A model generated the notes under the pieces. It was not told where the DNA came from. It worked only from the letters and a program-made list of their open reading frames with translations, and did no database searches. 64,000 bases of DNA, taken from NCBI GenBank assembly GCA_036365455.1, contig JAWQUS010000020.1, forward strand, positions 4,437,001 to 4,501,000. The letters run 5' to 3'. Shown here in pieces: positions 24,250-34,600 of the stretch. The position numbers were made by a program, and so were the translations under genes. Source of the DNA: Macrosoma leucophasiata (Eukaryota; Arthropoda; Insecta; Lepidoptera; Hedylidae). The first letter of the stretch is position 1, and each line of letters starts with the position of its first letter.

Positions 24250-24754
24250 TTTTTTTTAAGTAAAGAAGGTGGCAAACAAGCTTGCAGCTCACATTGATGT
24301 TAAGTGATGACTGCAGCCTATAGACATCTACATAAAAAACCAGATGTCAAAATACAGATGTGTTGCCACCCCTGAGACCTAAGGCAGAGAATATGTAATA
24401 ATACTACGTATAGAATGGACACTTCGACGTCCCGCCCGATTTCCCCGCCTCACCCAACCTCCTCCCTTCTTATGGGCGACGTTTGGTATTGTCTACGTGC
24501 TACGCACTCAGGTGCATCAATCAGTGACGTGTATTTACACGTCACTGATTGATGTCTGTGTAATAGAAACCAAATTAAGCGTTTGGAATTTTGGTGGAGT
24601 GTCCGCGGTGTGCCTAAGGTGTCATGTATCTGTGATAGTTATTACGAGGCCATACGTTACCATCTAGGCCATACTACCATTTAGCGGCAGATAGGTTAGG
24701 TAATGCAGTGGTGCTTACGCCCTCCAGCTCCTACACTTGGAACTCTACCACCAG
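24250..24754 (-). repeat. WR-1 copy (subfamily B) split by WR-2
   Basis: Minus orientation from a T-run to aactctaccaccagt, interrupted at 24385-24612. Confidence 0.8.
24385..24612 (+). mobile_element. WR-2 element, 228 bp, inside WR-1
   Basis: From CAGAGAATATGTAATAATAC to GTCCGCGGTGTG, flanked by cctaagg at 24378-24384 and 24613-24619. Copies: 44264-44459, 48382-48602, 63361-63577. It carries an 18-bp perfect palindrome arm pair at 24516-24553. Class unresolved. Confidence 0.7.
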
Positions 24755-24787
24755 TAATAAACCTTCCTTTATAAGATTAGAATGGGA

Positions 24788-25181
24788 GTTTTGGCGGGAA
24801 CCTTGAAAGAGGCGTATGGTGCTCTTATTTTATTTCATTTTCTTGGTGTATTTTTAAGTTATATTGAATAAAGGTAGTGGCATTTTGTTTGATATAGGTT
24901 TATTACAGTGCCCGTGTATAGTGAAATAGAATAACAGTGCGAAAACACGACCTTTCAGGTTGCCTCCAAAACTTCATTGTAAATGTTCTGGTAAAGTAGC
25001 CATCGCTTTACTTGAATAACTTGACTGTAACTCACTTGATTGACATATTATACTTGATAACTTTTATACTTGATACTTACATATTATACTTGATATTATA
25101 CTAACTTTGACGCTGCTTAAATAAATACGAAATATCGTTTTACTTGAAACTGGCAATATGCGTAATAGCGATACCATAATA
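24788..25181 (-). repeat. WR-3 interspersed element
   Basis: Minus copy from gttttggcgggaaccttgaa to gcgtaatagcgat, followed by an A15-type run; the (tcag)n region is replaced by AT-rich repeats. Confidence 0.75.
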
Positions 25182-25815
25182 ACAAAAAAAAAAAAAAAAG
25201 GTTAGTATGTGTCGATGTAAATTTTTATAAGTTTCATTACAATTGGCTAGTTGGTCATGAAAGCGTTACTGATATACAAAGTTACATTCACGTTTATATG
25301 TATTTGTATGGAAGTATGGATAAAGGAATACGATATATTTATAAAGAAAAAGCTCAAATTAAACAATAATCTGGAACTAACCAGCCAGTAAACTGTTAAT
25401 AAGAGAGCAGTTTAGCTAATAGTGGACCACTTAAGCAGTTAAACATCGGAATCCAAACCCCTCGGGCTAACCGCCGGCCGCATAGCGCGGTGTGCGTAAT
25501 GGTTGCAATTAGAGACGGTGTCATTAGATGTATTAGAACTTAGACGACCATGGGGTTCATTAAATTCCTCGTTGTTATAGTGTCAACGAGTGTTTTTTTA
25601 TGTTGATGGCTTATGAGGTGTTAATGTGTTTGTATTAATTTCTATTTTATTTGTTATATTCTATTCAAAATGTTCCATTATCGGTTATCTCAGTAAAAAT
25701 GTGTAGAAAACTATTAGCGTACCTGACTGAAGTTCTCCTGTAAACGTCAATCCGAAATTTAAATATTTTTTTTATTTACCTAAGATTACGCAAGCGGAAG
25801 TTTGCAAAATATATT
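25182..25815. other. Unassigned region
   Basis: AT-rich; nothing recognised. Confidence 0.35.
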
Positions 25816-26379
25816 CCAAAATTTGTAAAAATTCACAAAATTTTACAAAATTATTCTTGTTATTACATAACATATATACATACATACCTACCGTTAGACG
25901 GAGCGTGGCCAAAGCCGTCATAAAATGGGCGGACGTCCTGGTGTAGAAAAATATTTCCAAAATTTGTAAAAATTCACTAAATTTTACAAAATTATTCTAG
26001 TTTTTACATAACCTAAATACATACTTATCTACCGTTAGACGGAGCGTGGCCAAAGCCGTCATAAAATGGGCGGACGTCTTGGTGTAGGAAAATATTTCCA
26101 AAAGTTTGTAAAAATTCACTTGATTTTACAAAATTCTTCTTGTTATTACGTACCATAAATACATACTTATCTACCGTTAGACGGAGCGTGGCCAAAGCCG
26201 TCATAAAATGGACGGACGTCCTGGAGTAGGAAAATATTTCCAAAAATTTGTAAAAATTCACTTGATTTTACAAAATTCTTGTTGTTATTACATAACATAA
26301 ATACACACTTATCTACCGTTAGACGGAGCGTGGCCAATGCCGTCATAAAATGGACGGACATCCTGGAGTAGGCTTTTGT
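25816..26379. repeat. 141-bp tandem repeat array, 4 units
   Basis: Units start at 25816, 25957, 26098 and 26240 (periods 141, 141, 142). Each holds aatttgtaaaaattcac and gttagacggagcgtggccaa. Overlapping minus-strand ORFs across it arise because 141 is a multiple of 3. Confidence 0.9.
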
Positions 26380-26835
26380 CCAGTAAGCAGGGTGCGACTT
26401 TTGGCTGAAATTATGGCAATGATACTCAACTATAATCACAGGATCATATTAGCTGTGAATATAGGACTATAACACATTACTATTCGTCAAACTTGCCCGA
26501 ATAAATCTCACTTGAAATAATTACGTAGCGTGTTAAAAAAGCAATTGAAACATACAAATTGTGTAACTTTGTTATTCTACCTACTCGTGGTTGAGTTTTA
26601 CATAACATCCATTTTAAAAACACGTGTCAAGTATCCATTTATAGAGACAAGCGTGGACCAAACAAAGAAGCCCTTCAGCTGTCAAGTAAGCTGCTCTACA
26701 ATTTGTGATATAATAGCATGTTATGTCATGTTGATAACGATCAACGTTCATTGAAAGATCACACGGTGGCCCTGTAGAAATATAGTATGTAGTTACCTAT
26801 ATCACTTACAGATTAATGTTTGGCCCCACTGGCAA
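26380..26835. other. Unassigned region
   Basis: A short LINE-tail-like piece (gcttttgtccag) at 26372; otherwise nothing recognised. Confidence 0.35.
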
Positions 26836-26839
26836 CTTC

Positions 26840-27827
26840 ACTGGTGGTAGAGCTCTGGTGACGGAGCTCGCGGGCGTAGACACTACCGCATTACCTACCT
26901 TTTTTACCATGGGAAAATGCGTTACGCATGTCCACCCTTGGGGAGAGGGGTGGGTTATGTGGGACTCCAGGAAAAGACATCCGTCTACCCACTAAAACCC
27001 CTGGGTGTTCCGACTGGTCCCCTATTCGTGGCGGGGTCACGGGAACGCTATCGCACACATCCGCGACCCCACTGGGGGCTGCCCGTTTCCGAGCCCTCCT
27101 CGGAGCCTTTCGGCTCCAAACAACACTAGTGGCGCGCAACCAACACATGCACGCCAGTCAGCCCGGGACCTCTCCATTCGGGCGACGGACATCCCCTAGT
27201 CCGGTGCCCGAAGGTCCCTGCCCCGACCACTCACGACGCATCTTGTTGGGACGCCTGTCCCAACAAGATGCGTCAGGGGCAGACAGACCGGCCCCAGGGA
27301 AGCGGGAGTGTCAGGGATAGACTGACCTTCAACCGCCCCCCCGCCTCCCCACCACGTCCCCGTCTAATGGCGGGATTACCACTAGGCGGCTGGGGATAGG
27401 GTGCAGGGCTAACGACCTACCCATACACCTTTTCCCCAGACGCCTCCTCATCACAGCAGCGAGTGGCAGGCAGAGCCACGCCAAACGCCGCTCCTTCTCT
27501 GGGGGTTCCTCTGGGCTCCACCGGTGTGGGGTCAACCACCGGGTACTGAGCCTCCCCGCCACGTCAAGGCGGAAACCCTCGGAGTCGGACCACCGCATTA
27601 ACTAATCTATCTGTCGCCAAATGTTAGTGTTCAGCACTATCGTATTTCGGTTAGATGTATGGCCCCGTAATAACTATCACAGAGACGTAATATCTTAGTA
27701 TCAGGGGTGGCAACGCATCTGCATTTTTACCTCTAGTTTTTGTGTAGGTGTCTATAGGCTGCAGTCATCACTTGACATCAGTGTGAGCTGCATGCTTGTT
27801 TGCAACCTTCATCACACGAAAAAAAAA
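26840..27827 (+). repeat. WR-1 split by a GC-rich insert
   Basis: The 5' part (26840-26896) has the head actggtggtagagctctgg. The 3' part resumes at about 27588 with caccgcattaactaatctat (subfamily B type) and ends in A9. The two parts may come from one copy or from two. Confidence 0.65.
26897..27587. mobile_element. GC-rich insert of unknown class
   Basis: About 690 bp, strikingly GC-rich. The flanks repeat ccgcattacct/ccgcattaact, a possible TSD of about 11-12 bp. It contains an 18-bp perfect hairpin (27235-27274). ORFs on both strands lack recognisable domains. It may be a LINE 5' fragment (guess). Confidence 0.45.
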
Positions 27828-28025
27828 CTTTCATAGTGGTCTAGGAGCTTGGCAGGTTTTCAGAAAGGTTTTCCGTTAGTCATGACTACAATACAGAGGG
27901 GGCAATTACAAGAAAGTAATATTTGTGGTCTTGGAACTGGAAGGATCATCACAGGATGTCGGTTTTTCAGATATTTCTTAAAATCCTAATAATAACGTTT
28001 TCGTAGGTTTTCGCGAGCTTCGTAC

Positions 28026-28145
28026 ATTGTAGAAATTAAACTTGCGGATTTTCTCGCGTATACAACACTCCCAAACTTCTGTAAGGTGTAAGAAGTTTGG
28101 GAGTGTTGTATACGCGAGAAAATCCGCAAGTTTAATTTCTACAAT
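28026..28145. repeat. Perfect 55-bp inverted repeat, 10-nt loop
   Basis: Left arm 28026-28080, loop gtaaggtgta, right arm 28091-28145, with no mismatch by eye. The direct repeat aatcctaataata lies on both sides (27982-27994 and 28143-28155). Confidence 0.95.
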
Positions 28146-28155
28146 CCTAATAATA

Positions 28156-28760
28156 TTAAAAATACATGATAAATATGTATTTTGTTTTTCACAATTTCCT
28201 GATAACTGTCATGACTTGGCCTATCACCCGTTTTCGGTTTATCGTTGATTACTGGGACACCCTGTATATCTTTACATCTAAATATATCTATGTTAATTTC
28301 GTTAAAAAAGTTGGCAGCCCTAGTTCATATCCACACAAGCGGATATTACAGCATATCAATTAGGCACTGCCGAATAGTTGAATGCTAGACTTTCTTTGTT
28401 GTTTTATTTAAATGGGATGGGCGTGGAAGGAGCCTTGGCATTTTTTGTTGACTGACACTCGAACGGGTGGACACTCCTTGACGAGTATATGAGACGGTCT
28501 GATGTAATGTTCTTAAAACTAGTTGTGGTAAAAATGTGTGTATTTATGCATAGGTACAATTTTAACCCCAACTTTCTTGTAAAAGATGTACAGAGAGCTT
28601 GGACCTGTAAATAAGACCTATTTTTCAACCTTCTGATCTGTTAAATGGTTTCATGTTTTAACGTTCCATTGCTGCTGTTTAAAAAATTGGACGTATGTAG
28701 ACGGCACGTCTCGAGACAGAGTCCACTTGATCTGGTAATCGACGAGCGCATAGGGCTCTA
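28156..28760. other. Unassigned region
   Basis: AT-rich; no gene or repeat recognised. Confidence 0.35.
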
Positions 28761-28764
28761 TTAA

Positions 28765-28996
28765 AGTAGTAACACACGTCCGGATCCTTTACGGCGGACC
28801 AAATCCGCTCTCGCTAAATACAACCGGATTCGGTACCGCGGACCGAATCCGCCGACAAAATACGTCCGAGCGGGCCGCATCGGACTTCAGTAATAATTAT
28901 TATGTCCGCCGGACTCCTCTACACACGCCCAGACTTGGTTCGGAGCTTACCGAATCCGCTGTCCGCTCAGTACCAAATCCAAACAGTGTTACTACT
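28765..28996. mobile_element. Possible short-TIR MITE
   Basis: agtagtaacac at the left end and gtgttactact at the right bracket a GC-richer 232 bp in which cggac/gtccg and accgaatccg motifs recur. TSD unclear (atta?). Confidence 0.5.
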
Positions 28997-29565
28997 ATTA
29001 GCCTAATTCCCTTTGTTACTGCGTTATCAATCGGTTCGATGAGTTCCTATAAATATTTGGAGTTTAATTTGATTGTCCATCAATGGAGTTTTAGGCCACA
29101 AACCACATACTCTTTGGAATAGATGACAATACATCCTTCATCATCACAATCGTTCAAACGTAATCATGTTGGTAACATCGGGAGTTGACAGAGAGCGTTT
29201 ACCGGGGTGATGACTACATTTCGCTATTATAACCACATTAGACATTGCGAAATGATCGACTGTTAAAGCGAAAGCCACTATGAACTAATGTTACGCTGTC
29301 GGATCACTTGTGATGACTTGTACAATCGAAGTCAATGCCACTATGGACGTGTGGTGGTGAACAATGCCTTTTTTGGCTATCGTGATGTTCTGAACGCTTC
29401 CGTTGAGTGGTTCGACGCGATCTTAATGTTACCATTGTCTTTTTTTCAGTAATCATGACTTAATATACATTGGATAGATATTTAAAAATACGAGTATATA
29501 CTGGTTATATCAGTGAAAGTAAATCGTGTGATAGTCTCGCTAAAACTCGATAACTAATTAACTAC
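28997..29565. other. Unassigned region
   Basis: No feature recognised. Confidence 0.35.
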
Positions 29566-29568
29566 TAA

Positions 29569-29988
29569 CTAAAATTAGCCAAATCAACATCCATGCATGT
29601 TTATTTTAAAGAAAATTGGAAAGAAAATTTTGACTTCAGGCGAGACTCGAACTTGCGGCCACTGGGAATTTAGTCCAGCCGCTCTTCCAACTGAGCTACC
29701 GAAGTCCTGCCCGATTTGTCAAATCTTTCCTTCACATTTATTGCATTGCCTTATGGTGGCAGATGACACTTGTCCATCAAACCAATGGGTATAATTTAAT
29801 ACTTTGCTAAGGAGTTTATATAATCATCGGTTTAGTCAGGTCAGTATGTTTATATTCTCCATCCCCGTCATGCCACTCGAGTCGAATTTTTCTTTCCATT
29901 TTTCTTTAAAATAAATATATTTCACAAGCATGTGTTAATGCGAAATAATATAATAAACATCCATGCATGTTGATTTGGCTAATTTTAG
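29569..29988. mobile_element. TIR element enclosing a tRNA-like SINE
   Basis: ctaaaattagccaaatcaac opens it and gttgatttggctaattttag closes it; about 36-bp arms with two mismatches. Inside, minus strand 29634-29708 is a tRNA-like sequence (A-box-like tagctcagttgg, B box gttcgagtctc). The right part carries the SINE tail acaagcatgtgttaatgcg. Confidence 0.65.
29634..29708 (-). repeat. tRNA-like SINE head
   Basis: Minus strand: gacttcggtagctcagttgg ... agttcgagtctcgcc-tgaagtc. D and T arms fold; the anticodon arm is imperfect, and the same unit recurs as a SINE near 56 kb. I call it SINE-derived rather than a functional tRNA gene. Confidence 0.6.
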
Positions 29989-30095
29989 TTTTGTAATATT
30001 TGTAGTCCAATGAAGGTTAAAAGGTGGCAAAACTATTAAAAAAATTGTAAGGGAAAATAATAATTTTACTTTTCCATACAAATACTTCGAACGCC

Positions 30096-30303
30096 TACTC
30101 CACCACGCTGCTCCAATGCGGGTTGGTGGAGATAAGGGTTAAAGGCCAACCCGCTGTCGGATGTTTTCAAACGTGCCCTCTGAAGCGCGGAAACGCGCAT
30201 TTTTATTTGCCACTATCGGTCACCCATCACACACCCGACCGCGCTCGTATCGCTTAACCGAGTAGATCGCTTCCGATCTACACCAGCCACGGGGCCATGC
30301 GCG
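30096..30303 (-). repeat. 5S-rRNA-derived SINE (WR-6), partial
   Basis: Minus strand; it keeps the 5S-like ggttaagc and gatgggtgaccg region (complement at about 30217-30262) and part of the body (gttggcctttaaccc). Confidence 0.75.
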
Positions 30304-31508
30304 CTTCGAAATAAACATTGTAACACGACAATTTCATGTAGGTACCTATTAGGTATGTCGTACTATCATCTTTACAACTCAGTACACTTATCTGGTATCT
30401 GTTAATTCCGTCGGAATCACGTCTTATATCCAGCTTTAGAGCCCATTTCTGGTAATATTTTAAAAACCTGAGAACTCACCCACCTTGATTGGCTAATCTC
30501 TTTATGGTATGGTGTTTCTGGGCCGGATTCCCTCGTTTTAAACGCTTCGTGGTATTTTAATGTACCAGCACTTACGCAATTATTTCTTTAGGATTGCTAT
30601 GCGATTTCGACATCAGAGAATTTGTTTGAATGTTGACAAGGTCTGATTAGTTAAAATAGTGTGTTTTTTTTCGAGTTTTTAACTAAATTCGAATGGTAAT
30701 GACAGCCATTAGAAGACATTATGTTCAAGGATTTTCGATTGAGGAACTCGTCTGTTTTGGATAACGCACCTATTGATACATTTTTGTCGAGCTTTTAAGA
30801 AAATAACGCGTTGATTGGTGTCCTAAATTGTTGCTCTGGGAAAATTTTAATAAGATGAAACAACATTTTATTTTAATATTATAGCTGCAATTTTATAATA
30901 TGTTGTGCTAAATGTGTATTAATCGGCGTCCTGGATTTTTTCTCGGGGAAAATGTTGCTATGTTTAAGCGACATTATTATTTTAACTATGTATAGTTTGC
31001 AATTTTTTTTTTAAATATTGAATCGATGTTGTATATTTCATGTGTCTTAGGTACCTAATCATGAAAAAGTCTAAGCATCTTTTTTAATTTTACCAGTAGT
31101 TAGAATGTCTTATTTGCTATTACCCTGATTGCCTGTTTTACTCTGCGTAATGGATAAAGAGCCTTTAGTCTACGGAGAGAATGATGATTGGAACCAAATT
31201 CTACAAAGAGTTCAAAGTATTGAATAATTTTTAATTAAACTATTTTTTTCAATTGACTAAAAAGCGACGCCGTTGTTTGGGAATATTTGAAACATCACAA
31301 GAATTGCAAACGTAAAGTTAAATATTTTACTGTTAGTTTTACATAGTTTCGAGGGTTGGGGTTGCCAAAATCTCAGCACTGTTGTGGATATAGCTTGTAA
31401 AGTTGATAAAGTGGTATAATTTATAGGCGTTACATATTCATCTCCTACTCGAAATCGAACTGTCCATCTTTCTTGAAACCTTCCTAATTATCTTTCCTTC
31501 GTTCGCAG
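30304..31508. other. Unassigned DNA upstream of first visible DAAM exon
   Basis: AT-rich, probably intron. I looked for the expected upstream DAAM exon (a product ending near FAELV) and did not find it. Confidence 0.4.
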
Positions 31509-31676
31509 GAAGAGCTGGACCTGACGGCCGTGAACAAGGCAGCTATGATGGAGCTGCCGGCGGCGAAGAAGTGGCAGATATACTGCAGTCGAAGACCACC
31601 TCCGGGGCAAGCGCCACCGCTTGCTACCGCACCTCAAGTCGAGGAGTACATCAAGGCGCTCAATGAAATCGCTGAT
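31509..31676 (+). CDS. DAAM: DAAM exon a (start of GBD)
   Basis: Acceptor ttcgcag, donor gtaagt; 56 codons, phase 0 at both ends. It encodes [17 protein letters not shown] then KKWQIYCSR, the conserved opening of the DAAM GTPase-binding domain. It begins in mid-domain with no start codon in context, so at least one coding exon precedes it. Confidence 0.95.
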
Positions 31677-34600
31677 GTAAGTGTTTTGGAGACTCAAAGT
31701 GTAAGCGTCCACTGGTACACAATGGTGTTGTCTAGTAGAACGCATAGGAAATTAGCAAGTATTAAACATCTGAAGCCGGTACAAAGGGATAAGAAAAACG
31801 TAACTTCACGCCTGTAATCCCCGAAGGGGTAGGCAGAGGTAAATGCATGCATTCAAGCATACATGCAAACACCCACGATTCGCCGGTTACGTTTTGGCCC
31901 ATGTAACAGGCGGTGAGCCTGTTGACATCTTCGGGCACATTACCAAACTTTGAGGTACTGGGGAATTTCCAGAAAATGGAAAAATCCCAATAGAACCAGA
32001 GATAAAGGCTTTTTCACCATTATCTCTGATAACCCCCTACCCGGGAATCGAACCCAGGACCTCAGCGTAGTAGTAGTGGCCTGCTAAGCTACCGAGGCAG
32101 TTTAGGGATAAGAATATACCTACATAACAACTGGACACGACTTCACATGCTACTGTCACTTTGTATGATCCGAGGAACTTCTTTCTTTCTCTTCTTATTA
32201 TGAATAATTATATCGATTCATCCTGGGTTCTCGCTGGCTAGAGCAAAATTAAAATTTGATGGATAATTAACCAATTTATATTCAATTAAAAAAGTTTATT
32301 GTTTTTTTTTTGTATTACGTAAAGCAGTACTACGACATTCAATCCAATGTTTCGGTGCGAGCTTTCGCTTTAACGGTAGGTGGAGTGTTAAGTTTTCATC
32401 CACACGATCCCCTATAAATGTCACGGTCATGATTGTGACGTTAAATAGACCATCCATCTCATGTTGATATCCAATGTTTAATTCCAGGCCTTCGCGTCAA
32501 CGGAAGGTGTGTCGCCAGCGGAGGCTTGCGCCCTCGTTGATGGCTTGAAGACCGCGCTTCGGACGCGAGCGCACAGCTTCGTGCTGCGTTTCATCAAGCA
32601 GGGTGGATTGGCTGCCATCTTGGATGCCCTGCAGCGAGCACCGAGAGACGATGCCATCACAAGGCACAACCTTATAGCGGGGATCAAGGCGCTTATGAAC
32701 AATTCGGTGAGTTTCCTATGATTTTGTATATTTTTTTTATGTAATAAAAGTGGCAAACAAGCGTGCAGTTCACATTGATATTAAGTGATGTCTGCAGCTT
32801 ATAGACACTTACACAATGACCAGAGGTCAAAATGCAGATGCGCTGCCACTCCTGAGGCATTAGGTGTTATGCCTCTGTGCCGGAAATTACAGAGCCGTAC
32901 ATTACCACCTGACCGGAACACGATAGTGCTGAACACTACCATTTAGCGGCAAAGTATATTTGGTAATGCGGTGGTGCCTACGCCCGCGAGCTCCGTCACT
33001 GGAGCTTTACCACCATTAAAAATAATTACCCGATTGCAGGGAAGCTCGAAAGGAGGTTGATGTATTTGACCTGATTTAAGATATTTGTATTCTTGTTCAA
33101 AACTTTTTATCCTACCTTGCGTCATACAGTACTTTTTGATTGTGACTGAAGTTTTAGTAGAGTTGAGAGATCCTAATGGCGAAATATTTCAACTTCTACA
33201 TCAAGATACCTACTTGAAGCTCTCAGTCCTGTACTCGGTTCCCGAGCTGAGAAATGACTGATATTGGGATTTTCTAATAGAAGATATTCTCGACTGTACT
33301 CCTGGGAAGTGTTGAAAGTTCGATCAATGACAATATGATAGGCTCCCCAACTATTACATGGGATCCTAAAAAAAATTACTAAATGTAATAATGCAAGATG
33401 TAAGGTTGAAAAATTATATCATAAAATATGTTACTCAAATAATCGGCCTCCGACACGTTGTTACATTACTAACCAGCATTATTTCATTTCCAGACCGGCC
33501 GTGCTCACGTTCTAGCCCATCCCACCAGCATCGACTTAATCGCACAGTCTCTCGACACTGAGAACGTCAAAACGAAGGTGGCCGCCTTGGAGATATTGGG
33601 CGCAGTATGCTTGGTGCCTGGCGGGCATAAGAAGGTTAGTTTTGGTATAAACCAACCTTAAGTCTTAGTAATTTGAAGCGAAGTTACATGATCACGTTGA
33701 ATAGGTGCCTACTTAAAGTAAAATTATAGTTGTTTTTTCTACCTGGCTAAAGACCGAATACACATTGTGGTAGGTAATATTCGTAAGTCTCCTTCTGTCT
33801 ATAACGTTAACACCATATACTATACCTGCAGGTCCTAGAAGCCATGGTCCACTATCAGAAATACGCGGGTGAACGCGCCCGTTTCCAAGGCGTGGTAAAC
33901 GAGTTGGATCGCAGCACTGGCGCCTACCGTGACGACCTGGGTGTGAAGACCGCCATCATGTCGTTCGTCAACGCCGTCCTCAACTATGGACCTGGGGAAG
34001 AGAGCCTCGAGTTCCGTCTCCATTTGAGATACGAACTCCTTATGTTGGGGATACAGCCAGGTTGGTTTAAGTTTGGCTTTGGTGTGTTTCTTATACTTGA
34101 ATTATACACAAAAAGGTCTTTAAAGTCTGCAAAACACAATGCCCGTCAAGCCTTAAGAGCCCGTTTACAAATTGAGCTCAAGATTTCACTAGCTATCCAG
34201 CTGTATGCTAGGGTTGTTCCAGTTTTTCTTAGTCCCTTGCCTCTAGAATTCATGGTCTACTATCAGAAGAATGTGCTCCCACGTAGGAATAAAGGTGTGT
34301 ATGCCTGATTCAAGAGGAGTGCTTAATATTTTACAATCTTGTAAGGTTAGACATACAGCTAGGTCCATTCATGTTTGGCGTATTTATTCTAAATACACCC
34401 AAAAATATCCTAAAGTTGATGATGATGACCTGTGAAATGTTTTACTGGTCAAGTCAATTTTCACAAAATTTGTATAAAGAGAAAAAAAAATGTTATTAGG
34501 TATATACTAATCAAAATTTTACACATTCCAGTAATCGAAAAGCTGCGAAAGTACGAGAACGAAACACTCGACCGCCACATCGAGTTCTTCGAGATGGTTC

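Noticed and set aside
25816..26379. CRISPR-like array
   Set aside because: Direct repeats are adjacent 141-bp tandem units with no spacers, in a eukaryotic genome.
25772..26439. Series of minus-strand ORFs with repeated peptides
   Set aside because: They coincide with the 141-bp tandem array; the repeated peptide follows from a period divisible by three and has no recognisable domain.
26891..27598. ORFs on both strands in the GC-rich insert
   Set aside because: High GC leaves few stops on either strand; no domain or conserved motif was recognised.
34077..34308. Extension of DAAM exon d into the following ORF
   Set aside because: The donor at 34061 joins in phase to PVIEKLR of the next exon; the read-through has no DAAM similarity.
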